Shown: positions 44,078-53,005 of the stretch, in pieces | Numbering within the stretch: the first letter of the stretch is position 1 | How the letters are laid out: the number at the start of each line of letters is the position of its first letter | From: an uncultured Clostridia bacterium | Lineage (GTDB): Bacteria; Bacillota; Clostridia; Christensenellales; UBA1242 | Direction: 5' to 3' | DNA: 60,533 nucleotides | Assembly: GCA_944377305.1 (NCBI GenBank) | Contig: CALWEL010000008.1 | Span: 1 to 60,533, forward strand | Program-made: the position numbers and the translations under genes | The notes under the pieces: model-generated | Databases searched by the model: none | Seen by the model: the letters and a program-made list of their open reading frames with translations, nothing else | What the model was told of the DNA's origin: nothing

Positions 44078-45229
44078 ATGATACCATTCAATAAACATAC
44101 AATTACTCAATTGGAAAAAGATCTTGTTATGCAAAGTCTTGATAACGATAAAATTTGTGGCGATGGGATTTTCACAAAAAAAGTAAATGAATTGATAAAT
44201 CAAAAATTTGGCATTAAGAATTTTTTATTAACTACTTCTTGTAGTTCTGCTCTCGACCTAAGTGCAATTATATTGGATTTGAAATCTGGCGATGAAGTCA
44301 TTATGCCCTCTTTCACATTTGTCTCTACTGCCAATGCTGTCGTACTGCGTGGTGCTAAACCAATTTTTTGCGATATTAAAAAAGAAAATTTAAATATTGA
44401 CGAAACTAAAATTGAAGCACTCATTACCCCAAGAACAAAAGCAATTTATGTCGTTCATTATGCGGGACAAATTTGCGAAATGGACAAAATAATGAAAATT
44501 GCTAAAAAATACAATTTATATATAGTAGAAGATGCCGCTCAAGCAATCGGTTCAAAATACAATGGTAAATATGCTGGCACTATTGGTGATATAGGTTGTT
44601 ATAGTTTCCATGATACAAAAAATTACACCTCAGGTGAAGGTGGCGCAATAATAATTAATAATGAATTCTTTTTGTCTCGTGCGGAAATCATACGTGAAAA
44701 AGGCACTAACCGTAGTCAATTTTTGAGAGGAGAAGTAGATAAATACACTTGGCAAGATGTTGGTTCATCGTTTTTACCCTCAGATTTATTATCCGCACTG
44801 TTATATGCTCAGTTAAACAGATTTGATGAAATATTTGAAAAAAGATGTTCTATTTGGAGCAAATACTACAAAAATTTATTAGATCTAGATAAGCAAGGTA
44901 AAATTGTTCTTCAACCCAACACTCTATATACTTCTAATAAAAACACATTTTCTAATGCTCATATTTTCTATTTCCTATGTAAATCAGAAGATGAACGCAA
45001 TGCTCTAATTCAATATCTAAAACAAAAAGGTGTACAATCCACTTCGCATTTTGAACCATTGCACTGTTCTCCGATGTATAGACGACTTAGAGGTTCTTTA
45101 CCTCCACCAAAATTAACAAATACTGAAAATTGCGCAAAACAAATAATTCGATTGCCAATGTTCTACGATTTGAAAGATGATGAGATAGAATATATAATCA
45201 AACTGATAAAGGAGTTTTATAACAAATGA
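44078..45229 (+). CDS. wecE: dTDP-4-amino-4,6-dideoxygalactose transaminase-like enzyme (DegT family)
   Basis: 383 residues from ATG 44078 with a CGGAG site; I reject the longer frame from 44033 because it begins in the promoter. It follows E. coli WecE closely by eye: start MIPFNK, GDGIFTKKV, TTSCSSALD, GDEVIMPSFTFVSTANAVVLRGAKP, VHYAGQICEMD, and the PLP-lysine block SFHDTKNYTSGEGGA, IIREKGTNRSQFLRGEVDKYTWQD. WecE converts dTDP-4-keto-6-deoxyglucose plus Glu to dTDP-Fuc4N. Product identity is inferred from similarity; the two following genes supply the keto sugar. Confidence 0.9.
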   Translation: MIPFNKHTITQLEKDLVMQSLDNDKICGDGIFTKKVNELINQKFGIKNFLLTTSCSSALDLSAIILDLKSGDEVIMPSFTFVSTANAVVLRGAKPIFCDIKKENLNIDETKIEALITPRTKAIYVVHYAGQICEMDKIMKIAKKYNLYIVEDAAQAIGSKYNGKYAGTIGDIGCYSFHDTKNYTSGEGGAIIINNEFFLSRAEIIREKGTNRSQFLRGEVDKYTWQDVGSSFLPSDLLSALLYAQLNRFDEIFEKRCSIWSKYYKNLLDLDKQGKIVLQPNTLYTSNKNTFSNAHIFYFLCKSEDERNALIQYLKQKGVQSTSHFEPLHCSPMYRRLRGSLPPPKLTNTENCAKQIIRLPMFYDLKDDEIEYIIKLIKEFYNK

Positions 45230-46095
45230 AAGGTATAATTTTAGCAGGAGGAAAAGGTACACGCCTATATCCTATGACAATATCTGTCAGCAAACAACTT
45301 TTGCCAATATATGACAAACCTATGATATATTATCCATTGTCAGTTTTGATGTTGAGTGATATTAGAGAAATTCTGATAATTTCAACACCAAAAGATTTGC
45401 CACTATATCAAGAACTTTTAGGAGACGGACACAAGTTGGGATTAAATATTTCGTATAAAGAACAGCCCAATCCGCAAGGTATTGCACAAGCATTTGATTT
45501 GGGAAAGGATTTTATAGGGAATGATAACGTTTGTTTGATTTTGGGAGACAACTTCTTTTATGGACACGGATTTTCAGATTTCCTACAAAAAGGTAAAAAT
45601 TTGAAAGATGGCGCATTAGTCTTCGCTTATCAAGTCAAAAATCCTTCCAGTTTCGGTGTAGTAGAATTTGATGAAAACAGACGAGTAATTTCTATTGAAG
45701 AAAAACCAGCAAAACCAAAATCAAACTACGCTATACCTGGAATATATTTTTTTGACAATTCGGTGATTGAAAAAACAAAAAATGTGTCTATGTCAAATCG
45801 AGGAGAATACGAAATAACCTCTGTTTTAAATCTTTATGTCGATGAAAAGAAACTTAGATGCGAACGATTGGGACGAGGCTTGGCTTGGTTGGATACTGGT
45901 GAGCCAAGCGGACTAAATGATGCGTGCAATTTCGTTAGAACCATTCAAGAATCTCAGTCATTTTATATAGCGTGCCTAGAGGAAATCGCGTATAATCGAA
46001 ATTTCATATCTTATGAGCAAATGATTGATTTAGGCAAAGCTTACAAATCTGAGTATGGGAAATATATATTAAGTATAAAAAAGGAAGAAAATTAA
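45226..46095 (+). CDS. rfbA: Glucose-1-phosphate thymidylyltransferase
   Basis: 289 residues, usual for RmlA. Signature GGKGTRLYPMTISVSKQLLPIYDKPMIYYP at the start, then LGDNFFYGHGF and LAWLDTGEPSGL. It makes dTDP-glucose from dTTP and glucose-1-phosphate. The start overlaps the wecE-like gene's stop by 4 bases and has an AAAGGAG site. No rfbC or rfbD occurs in the cluster, so rhamnose is not the visible end product. Confidence 0.96.
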   Translation: MKGIILAGGKGTRLYPMTISVSKQLLPIYDKPMIYYPLSVLMLSDIREILIISTPKDLPLYQELLGDGHKLGLNISYKEQPNPQGIAQAFDLGKDFIGNDNVCLILGDNFFYGHGFSDFLQKGKNLKDGALVFAYQVKNPSSFGVVEFDENRRVISIEEKPAKPKSNYAIPGIYFFDNSVIEKTKNVSMSNRGEYEITSVLNLYVDEKKLRCERLGRGLAWLDTGEPSGLNDACNFVRTIQESQSFYIACLEEIAYNRNFISYEQMIDLGKAYKSEYGKYILSIKKEEN

Positions 46096-46096
46096 T

Positions 46097-47143
46097 ATGA
46101 AAAAATATTTAATTACAGGCGGAGCTGGATTCATCGGTTCAAATTTTATTCATTATATGTTGGATAAATACAATGATATATTTATTGTGAATCTTGATAA
46201 ATTGACTTATGCTGGAAATTTATTGAACCTGCAAGACATAAAAAATAACAAAAATTATAAATTTATTAAAGGCGATATATGCGATTCAAAACTTACTGAT
46301 AAATTATTTGCCCAATACGATTTTGATTATGTAGTCAATTTTGCAGCGGAGAGCCACGTGGATAGAAGTATCGAAAGTGCAAATAGTTTTTTTGAAACGA
46401 ATGTTATGGGCACATTAAATCTCATACAAACTGCGATGAAACATTGGAAAAATCCAGATGATTCATTCAAATCTGGCCGTAAATATTTGCAAATATCTAC
46501 CGATGAAGTATATGGTAGTTTGGATTTGGATAGCAAAACTAAATTTTCAGAAAATACAAAAATCGATCCACATTCTCCATATTCTTCATCCAAAGCAAGT
46601 GCAGATTTATTGGTAAAATCATTTTTTGATACTTACAAAATGCCTATAAACATCACTAGGTGTTCAAACAACTATGGTCCTTATCAGTTTCCTGAAAAAT
46701 TGATACCACTAATGTTTTCAAAATGTATAAAAAAAGAACAACTTCCCGTTTATGGAGATGGGAAAAATGTACGTGATTGGATATATGTCCTTGATCATTG
46801 CAGAGCAATAGATTTGGTATTGCATAAAGGTAAAGTTGGGGAAATTTATAATGTGGGTGGCGATAGTGAAGTTCCTAATATAGATTTAGTCAAAAAGATT
46901 ATTCAATATTTATCCTCTTATGATAAAAATATCAATGAAAAACTAATTACCTATGTAAAAGATAGAAAAGGTCACGATAGAAGATACGCAATCGATTTTT
47001 CAAAAATTAAAGATAATCTAGGATTTTGCCCTACTCACGATTTTGACACTTCTTTGAAAATGACTTTGGATTGGTATCTAAATAATAAAGATTGGTTAGA
47101 AAAAATTGAAAGCGGAGAATATCAAAATGCTTACAAAGCATAA
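46097..47143 (+). CDS. rfbB: dTDP-glucose 4,6-dehydratase
   Basis: 348 residues. GGAGFIGSNF NAD-binding motif, DKLTYAGN, AAESHVDRSI, STDEVYGSLD, PYSSSKASADLLV (YxxxK), RCSNNYGPYQFPEKLIPL and GDGKNVRDWIYV. It produces dTDP-4-keto-6-deoxyglucose, the substrate of WecE. One base after rfbA, with an AAGGAAG site. Confidence 0.96.
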   Translation: MKKYLITGGAGFIGSNFIHYMLDKYNDIFIVNLDKLTYAGNLLNLQDIKNNKNYKFIKGDICDSKLTDKLFAQYDFDYVVNFAAESHVDRSIESANSFFETNVMGTLNLIQTAMKHWKNPDDSFKSGRKYLQISTDEVYGSLDLDSKTKFSENTKIDPHSPYSSSKASADLLVKSFFDTYKMPINITRCSNNYGPYQFPEKLIPLMFSKCIKKEQLPVYGDGKNVRDWIYVLDHCRAIDLVLHKGKVGEIYNVGGDSEVPNIDLVKKIIQYLSSYDKNINEKLITYVKDRKGHDRRYAIDFSKIKDNLGFCPTHDFDTSLKMTLDWYLNNKDWLEKIESGEYQNAYKA

Positions 47144-48791
47144 AAATCTAAAAGATTTTTTAATTGCACTGCTTATTTGCATTTTGTTTTTTGCATTTTT
47201 ATTTATTTTATATGATTTTGTATTCGGTATCAATGATGACCGCGCTATATCAAATCTAATTGGTGGAAAATTTGCTCCTCCATCACAATACGGCATTTTT
47301 GTTTCTATCCTTATTTCATATCCATTATCAAAATTATATTCTTGGTTTCCTAATATCCCATTCTACGGATTAATGTATATTTTTTTAATGTTTTGTGTAG
47401 CGACTTTTATTGTATTTTATGTTCTCAATAAAATAAACAAAAAGACAATCTTTAAAATATCAATAATTATACTCATACTTGGCTTGCTATTGCCAAGTAT
47501 TGTTATGCCTCAGTTTACAATATTGTCCGCTTTGCTTATTATACCATTAATAATTATTGTCTTAAATTTCAAAAATTTTAGCAAAAATGAAAAAATATTA
47601 TATTCTATTCTTTTCTTTTTATTTAGCTTTTTTGCAATTTCCGTTAGAGAAGATGTCTTCTATATGTCAATTCCATTTATATTGTTATGTATATTCATAA
47701 ATATACAAAAAGAAAAAAAATGGATAATTGTTCCTACAATATTCATATCAATTACAATGCTAATAGTCGGCACTCATTTGGTTTCCAATAATGCTTTGCT
47801 TAATAATCCTGAATACAAAAATTATGTTGAATACAATATTGTGCGTTCCGACTTATATGATTTTTATAATTTCCCAGATTATGAAGAGCATATTGAATTA
47901 TATGAAGAATTAGGGATTTCAGAAGAAGCATATTATATGCTTACAAACTATATATTTGATATACCAGAAGCGAGTTATGAAAATCTTTGTGCAATACGAG
48001 ACTATCAACGTTCAAATTATTTTAGTTCTATAACTTTCTCTTCTGTTATTAATGAAATATCAAAATCATTTTTTGAAACAAGTAATTTAATTTTTATAAT
48101 AGCAATTTGTCCATTATTTTTATATTTAATGATAACTTCATTTAAGTCAAGCAAGCGCATTTTCTTGTTAGTTTTATTTACAATACTTGGAACAATTGCA
48201 ATCGCCGTAGGATTATCCATTTTTATGAAATTCCCTATCAGAATAGCAACCTCTCTTCTATTCTTTAATCTTGCAATATTAATTTGCTTATTCAATAATC
48301 TAAATTCACAACCTATCAAGCTAAAATCAAAACCTTTATCAATATCCGCAACTATCATTGTATCAATAATTGCCTTAATAAATATTATTACAACAAAAAT
48401 CAATAATATCGAACCAGTTGAACACTGTAATTACCGCATCACGATAGAAAATTATATTTCAAATGATACGGAAAATTTGTATATGATAGATATCAATGTC
48501 ACAATTCCACAATCTGCCTTTTTGATGCAACCCATTACACCCGTATACAATTGCTATTATTCTGATTGGTTTTGTTTCTCTCCTACATATAATGATCTTA
48601 TGGAACGTCTTAGCTATGAAAGTTTTGCTGATATATTAGAAAATTCTGATAACTTCAAATTCATAACGATAGAAGGGAGCAATAAATTTGAATATATGAA
48701 AAGCTATGTTGAAACGAAATTTAATCGAACTTTTGTATATGAATCGAGTTTAAATGACCAATTTGACATTTATTCATTAGTTGATAGATAA
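47127..48791 (+). CDS. Multi-spanning membrane protein, candidate GT-C glycosyltransferase
   Basis: 554 residues from ATG 47127 (GCGGAG site), overlapping rfbB by 17 bp; the longer TTG frame at 47106 is less likely. About ten hydrophobic helices. The first outer loop has GINDDRAISNLIGGKFAPPSQYG, with the acidic pair and Gly spacing of GT-C enzymes. Two further acidic outer stretches (residues ~240-300 and the C-terminal ~100) are soluble. It has no recognised name. Given gene order it may move the lipid-linked amino sugar to its acceptor outside the cell; a polymerase or ligase is the alternative. Confidence 0.65.
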   Translation: MLTKHKNLKDFLIALLICILFFAFLFILYDFVFGINDDRAISNLIGGKFAPPSQYGIFVSILISYPLSKLYSWFPNIPFYGLMYIFLMFCVATFIVFYVLNKINKKTIFKISIIILILGLLLPSIVMPQFTILSALLIIPLIIIVLNFKNFSKNEKILYSILFFLFSFFAISVREDVFYMSIPFILLCIFINIQKEKKWIIVPTIFISITMLIVGTHLVSNNALLNNPEYKNYVEYNIVRSDLYDFYNFPDYEEHIELYEELGISEEAYYMLTNYIFDIPEASYENLCAIRDYQRSNYFSSITFSSVINEISKSFFETSNLIFIIAICPLFLYLMITSFKSSKRIFLLVLFTILGTIAIAVGLSIFMKFPIRIATSLLFFNLAILICLFNNLNSQPIKLKSKPLSISATIIVSIIALINIITTKINNIEPVEHCNYRITIENYISNDTENLYMIDINVTIPQSAFLMQPITPVYNCYYSDWFCFSPTYNDLMERLSYESFADILENSDNFKFITIEGSNKFEYMKSYVETKFNRTFVYESSLNDQFDIYSLVDR

Positions 48792-48847
48792 TACTAAAAC
48801 ATATTGCTAATTTTTAAATTTTTATTAAAATAATATTAGAGGTAATT

Positions 48848-49513
48848 ATGGCAAAATATAATGAAAAATATTTTGAATCTGATGAAATGCATATTAACGG
48901 CATTGATGATATGCTAGAAGACGGAGAGGAAATTGTCTGGAGAGATAAGCCGAAAAAATCTGCCTTTATTTGTTCAAAAATCCTAACAATGTTACCTATT
49001 GCACTGATATGGATTTTATTTGATGGAATATTCATATTTATGATGATAAAATATGATATATTTAGTTCCTCACCTACACCATTAAAAATTTTCATAGTAA
49101 TATTTTTTGTCATCCACCTTACCCCATTTTGGATTTGGCTTAGCAATATTATCACTGCAAACGCTCAACATAAAAATATAGAATACGCTTTAACTACTAG
49201 ACGTGTCATAATTCGATCGGGGATAATAGTTGATATAAAGAACATATATTACGTAGACATTCAAACAGTAAATTTAAAGGTTGGACTTGTAGATAGGATT
49301 TTAAAGGTTGGAGATATCTACATCGTTTCTAATAATATGACTGCAGTATTGTCGGATATAAAAAATCCTTATGTTATAGCTAATAAACTTCAAAAGATAA
49401 TCAATGATATCAAAAGTGATATATATTTCCCTAATGATTTGCGTCCAAAAGAAAATAAAGGATACAATACAAAATATCGTTCGTCCAGACAAAAATCAGA
49501 TGATAGAACCTAA
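48848..49513 (+). CDS. Membrane protein with a bacterial PH (bPH2/YdbT-like) domain
   Basis: 221 residues behind a GAGGT site. An acidic N terminus with EEIVWRDKP (the start of bPH2 proteins), two helices (about residues 45-70 and 83-105), then the PH-like block YALTTRRVIIRSGIIVDIKNIYYVDIQTVNLKVG...VGDIYIVS. The basic tail (YRSSRQKSDDRT) is cytoplasmic. Function of bPH2 proteins is not established. It follows the sugar operon by 56 bp and may be co-transcribed. Confidence 0.8.
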   Translation: MAKYNEKYFESDEMHINGIDDMLEDGEEIVWRDKPKKSAFICSKILTMLPIALIWILFDGIFIFMMIKYDIFSSSPTPLKIFIVIFFVIHLTPFWIWLSNIITANAQHKNIEYALTTRRVIIRSGIIVDIKNIYYVDIQTVNLKVGLVDRILKVGDIYIVSNNMTAVLSDIKNPYVIANKLQKIINDIKSDIYFPNDLRPKENKGYNTKYRSSRQKSDDRT

Positions 49514-49583
49514 AATAAATATTATAAAACATATTGACAATTGTCCAAATTTCAATTAGTATATACGTAATAAGGAAGGTAGT

Positions 49584-50069
49584 ATGGGAAATATTTATTT
49601 TAGAAGCCAGTATAAAAAAATTGGATCTCAAAAAACTGGTGTGGAAATTATTATCAATACCAAAATAGTTACTCGCGAATTGATTGAATATATATCTCAA
49701 AACGAATCACCTAGATATATCTCATTTACTGATAGAGTGGAAATTATTGATGAAAATTGTTTTTACCATTTGAATATTGATCGTGTAAGTTTCAACTCCG
49801 CTACAAACATACAAGAGATTCGTGCAGGTGCTTTCAAAAAAGCAGTTAGATTGCACTGCGTTGATTGCTTTGAAAAAGTAAATAAATTAGATGAATCAGC
49901 ATTTGAAGAAACTCAAAGCGAAGATGCATTGCATCTACCCGATATAACTCGCGTACCTGAAAAATGCTTCAAAAATGCAAAATTTTTGGACATTATATTA
50001 CCAAATGCAGAGCAAATTGCCGATTCTGCTATGGAAGGTTTGCAACTAGAAAAATCAAAATCTGTTTAA
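49584..50069 (+). CDS. Cytoplasmic leucine-rich-repeat protein (BspA/LRR_5-like)
   Basis: 161 residues, no signal peptide, AAGGAAGG site. After an N-terminal ~45-residue part, three or four LRR_5-type units are visible (VEIIDENCFYHLNIDRVSFNSA, IQEIRAGAFKKAVRLHCVD, VNKLDESAFEE, ITRVPEKCFKNAKFLDIILPN, AEQIADSAMEG). In BspA these occur on surface proteins; here there is no export signal, so a cytosolic protein-binding role is likely, but unknown. Terminator downstream. Confidence 0.7.
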   Translation: MGNIYFRSQYKKIGSQKTGVEIIINTKIVTRELIEYISQNESPRYISFTDRVEIIDENCFYHLNIDRVSFNSATNIQEIRAGAFKKAVRLHCVDCFEKVNKLDESAFEETQSEDALHLPDITRVPEKCFKNAKFLDIILPNAEQIADSAMEGLQLEKSKSV

Positions 50070-50120
50070 TGCTTTATATTTATACTAACATTAAATCACA
50101 CTTAAATAAAAATTATCATA

Positions 50121-50152
50121 AAAATGCATTGCTTAAAGCAATGCATTTTTTC
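50121..50152 (+). terminator. Terminator after the LRR gene
   Basis: AAAATGCATTGC/GCAATGCATTTT, then TTTC. It may also serve leuS from the other side. Confidence 0.85.
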
Positions 50153-50190
50153 AATAAATTCTTTTATTCTCTTCAAATTGAAATATTTGA

Positions 50191-52599
50191 CTATACTACA
50201 ATATTAAATATTCTATTTGGAATATAAATTATTTTTTTGTATCCTTCCATTAGATAAGATTTGACTTCGTCTAACGCCTTTTCCTTTATCTCTTCTTCTG
50301 AAGCTTGTTTGTTCACCACTATTTTACCACGAAGTTTGCCATTCACTTGAATTGGGATTTCTATCGTATCTACTATCGTTTTGCTTTCATCGAAGGTAGG
50401 CCAACTCTCATAAGCAATAGTATTGTTATGCCCCAATTCTTGCCATATTTCCTCTGTAATGCAGGGACAAATTGGATTTAGCAATTTAACGAACCCTTCA
50501 GCATACTCGCGCGGTAAAATTTCCGCCTTGCTGACTGCGTTGAGAAATATCATTAATTGAGCAATTGCAGTGTTAAAATTCAAACTTTCAAAATCTTCAG
50601 TCACTTTCTTCACGGTTTGATGATAAATCATCTCAAGATCTTTATTTTTCTTGTCCAAAATTGGTTTTTCTTGATATATTCTATAAACTCTATCCAAGAA
50701 CTTTCGTGACGCTAGGACGCCTTTGTCGTCCCAAGGTTTTGACATTTCAAGCGGTCCCATAAACATTTCATACAATCGCAAAGTATCCGCTCCATATTTT
50801 TTAACAATATCATTAGGATCTACTACATATTCTGGATAGCGTTTACCCATTTTGATCCCATTAGCACCCAATATCATACCTTGATGTACGAGTTTTTTGA
50901 ACGGCTCTTTTACTGGCACCAAACCTTTATCATATAGATAATTGTTCCACATCCTAGAATATAAGAGATGACCGACCGCGTGTTCAGGTCCTCCCACATA
51001 GAGATCAACCGGCATCCAATGCTTCAACAATTCATAATTTGCAAATTCTTTGTCGTTATGTGGATCTATATATCTTAAAAAATACCAGCTAGAGCCTGCA
51101 CTTCCAGGCATTGTATTTGTCTCTCTCATTGCTTTTTTGCTATCAATAGTGACGTTCACCCAATTGCTTGCCTTAGCTAGTGGACTTCTACCATCTTTCA
51201 ATGGTTTATAATCATCTAGCACTGGTAGTATCACTGGTAGATCTTTGTCATCTAGCGCTTGCATACTCCCGTCTGAAAAATGAACAATTGGAATAGGTTC
51301 CCCCCAATAGCGCTGTCTAGCGAAAATCCATTCGTGAATCTTATAGTTGACCATCTTGCGACCCTTGCCTAGTTTTTCCAATTTTTCGGTGATGGCAACT
51401 TTTGCCTGCTCGACTCTAAGTCCTGTGAATTCTTTGCTATTGATAAGTGTGCAACCTTTGCCTAGATATGAATGTTTTTCAAATGCACATCTGCTCACAT
51501 CTGCACCCGATATCACCTGAATCATAGGGATATTGTGCGCGACAGCATATTCAAAATCACGTTGATCGTGACTAGGCACAGCCATTACCGCACCTGTACC
51601 ATAACTAGCCAATACAAAATCCCCGATAAATACTGGCACCTCTTTGCCCGTGAGCGGATGAATGGCAAAAATGCCATCCAGTCTGACACCTGTCTTACCT
51701 TTATTTAATTCAGTACGATCAAGATCGCTGAGTTTGGCGGTTTCTTCTCTATATATTTCCACTTCACTCCAGTTTTTGATTCTAGACTTCAATTCGTCAA
51801 CAAGTTTGCTTTCAGGGGCAAGCACCATAAATGTGATACCATATATCGTCTCAATACAAGTGGTAAATATAGAAAAATTTCCCCCACCTACAATATCAAA
51901 ATCTACTTCTACTCCCTCTGATCTGCCGATGCGGTTGCGTTGCATCGCTTTGGTAGATTCTGGCCAATCGATCTCGTCTAATCCTTTTAGCAATTTCTCC
52001 GCATATTTAGGTATATCAATTACCCATTGTTTCATATTCTTTTTGACGACAGGATATCCTCCACGCTCGCTTTTACCATCCACTATTTCATCGTTTGCAA
52101 GCACGCACCCCAATTCTTCGCACCAATTGACGGGCATATCCACGCACTTTGCCAGCCCATCTAGATATAATTGCTTGAATATCCACTGCGTCCATTTATA
52201 ATAATCTGGCGAACTAGTGGAGACCATTCTATCCCAGTCAAATGAAAAGCCGAGATTTTTTAATTGATTCGTGAAATATTCTATATTCTTAAGAGTAAAA
52301 TCATTGGGATTATTCCCAGTTTCTATTGCGTGCTGTTCAGCAGGCAATCCAAAAGAATCAAATCCCATAGGATGCAATACATTGTACCCCTGCATTCTCT
52401 TCATTCTACTGACAATGTCCGTTGCTGTATATCCCTCTGGGTGTCCTACGTGAAGTCCAGATCCTGAAGGATATGGAAACATATCCAAAGCATAAAATTT
52501 TGGTTTGGAAAAATCCCAAATATCTGTTTTGAATGTTTTATTCTCCTCCCAATATTTTCTCCACTTTGATTCTACTTCCTGATGATTGTATTCTTTCAT
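50191..52599 (-). CDS. leuS: Leucyl-tRNA synthetase
   Basis: 802 residues, AGGAG site. Class I motif HVGH at residues 50-53 (PYPSGSGLHVGHPEGY). The CP1 editing domain is present (VFIGDFVLASYGTGAVMAVPSHDQRDFE). The usual KMSKS motif reads KMGKR (LGANGIKMGKRYPEYVV), followed by DPNDIVKKYGADTLRLYEMFMGPLE. Anticodon-binding and C-terminal domains are present. An attenuator-like leader lies upstream (52614-52690). Confidence 0.97.
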   Translation of the reverse strand: MKEYNHQEVESKWRKYWEENKTFKTDIWDFSKPKFYALDMFPYPSGSGLHVGHPEGYTATDIVSRMKRMQGYNVLHPMGFDSFGLPAEQHAIETGNNPNDFTLKNIEYFTNQLKNLGFSFDWDRMVSTSSPDYYKWTQWIFKQLYLDGLAKCVDMPVNWCEELGCVLANDEIVDGKSERGGYPVVKKNMKQWVIDIPKYAEKLLKGLDEIDWPESTKAMQRNRIGRSEGVEVDFDIVGGGNFSIFTTCIETIYGITFMVLAPESKLVDELKSRIKNWSEVEIYREETAKLSDLDRTELNKGKTGVRLDGIFAIHPLTGKEVPVFIGDFVLASYGTGAVMAVPSHDQRDFEYAVAHNIPMIQVISGADVSRCAFEKHSYLGKGCTLINSKEFTGLRVEQAKVAITEKLEKLGKGRKMVNYKIHEWIFARQRYWGEPIPIVHFSDGSMQALDDKDLPVILPVLDDYKPLKDGRSPLAKASNWVNVTIDSKKAMRETNTMPGSAGSSWYFLRYIDPHNDKEFANYELLKHWMPVDLYVGGPEHAVGHLLYSRMWNNYLYDKGLVPVKEPFKKLVHQGMILGANGIKMGKRYPEYVVDPNDIVKKYGADTLRLYEMFMGPLEMSKPWDDKGVLASRKFLDRVYRIYQEKPILDKKNKDLEMIYHQTVKKVTEDFESLNFNTAIAQLMIFLNAVSKAEILPREYAEGFVKLLNPICPCITEEIWQELGHNNTIAYESWPTFDESKTIVDTIEIPIQVNGKLRGKIVVNKQASEEEIKEKALDEVKSYLMEGYKKIIYIPNRIFNIVV

Positions 52600-52613
52600 A
52601 TATTCTCCTAGAA

Positions 52614-52690
52614 TTAATAAAAATTGACAGCGGTTATGCTGTCAAAAAATCTTTTCAGCACAACCAAACAATGTGCCGACACTGTCGGCA
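52614..52690 (-). promoter_or_regulatory. Attenuator-like leader of leuS with competing hairpins
   Basis: In transcript order: hairpin GCCGAC/GTCGGC (52675-52689), hairpin GCACA/TGTGC (52658-52676, sharing two bases with the first), then a terminator TTGACAGC/GCTGTCAA (52624-52631 with 52638-52645) with TTTTTATT. TGCTG (52656-52660) can instead pair with CAGCA (52637-52641), which would break both the second hairpin and the terminator. This is not a T-box: I see no T-box motif. Confidence 0.55.
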
Positions 52691-52696
52691 AACACT

Positions 52697-52724
52697 ATAA
52701 TAGCAATGCCAATAATTTATTCAA
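52697..52724 (-). promoter_or_regulatory. leuS promoter
   Basis: Minus strand TTGAAT (52719-52724), 16 bp, TATTAT (52697-52702). +1 is about 52690. Confidence 0.6.
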
Positions 52725-53005
52725 CATATTATATATTATAATACCTTTGATAAAATTTGTCAACCGATTTAAAATATGTATAGGACATTAAGTTTTGATT
52801 TTTAATTAGATTGTCTAGTTAATTATGCTTAATTATTTATTTGTTAATAATTAAAACTTAATTTTCAATTTTTGGATTATTAAAAAATTTTAGGAAAATA
52901 TTTAGATAAAATGAATTATGTTTATAAATATATAATCTAAATATCATATTATTAAATTAATTGTTATAATCAAAAATTTACTTAAAATTTTAAAGGGGAA
53001 CTTGA
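52725..53005. other. AT-rich divergent region between leuS and the DUF308 gene
   Basis: Nothing beyond AT-rich sequence and the GGGG-type binding site before 53006. Confidence 0.5.

Noticed and set aside
40158..47143. dTDP-rhamnose operon
   Set aside because: rfbC and rfbD are missing and a WecE-type aminotransferase is present, so an amino sugar is more likely.
52614..52690. T-box riboswitch upstream of leuS
   Set aside because: The conserved T-box sequence is absent; it is present only before glyS.
52642..52695. A 17-codon frame (GTG start) across the leuS leader, as a leader peptide
   Set aside because: The predicted transcript start (about 52690) lies after the GTG, there is no ribosome site, and it has few Leu codons.
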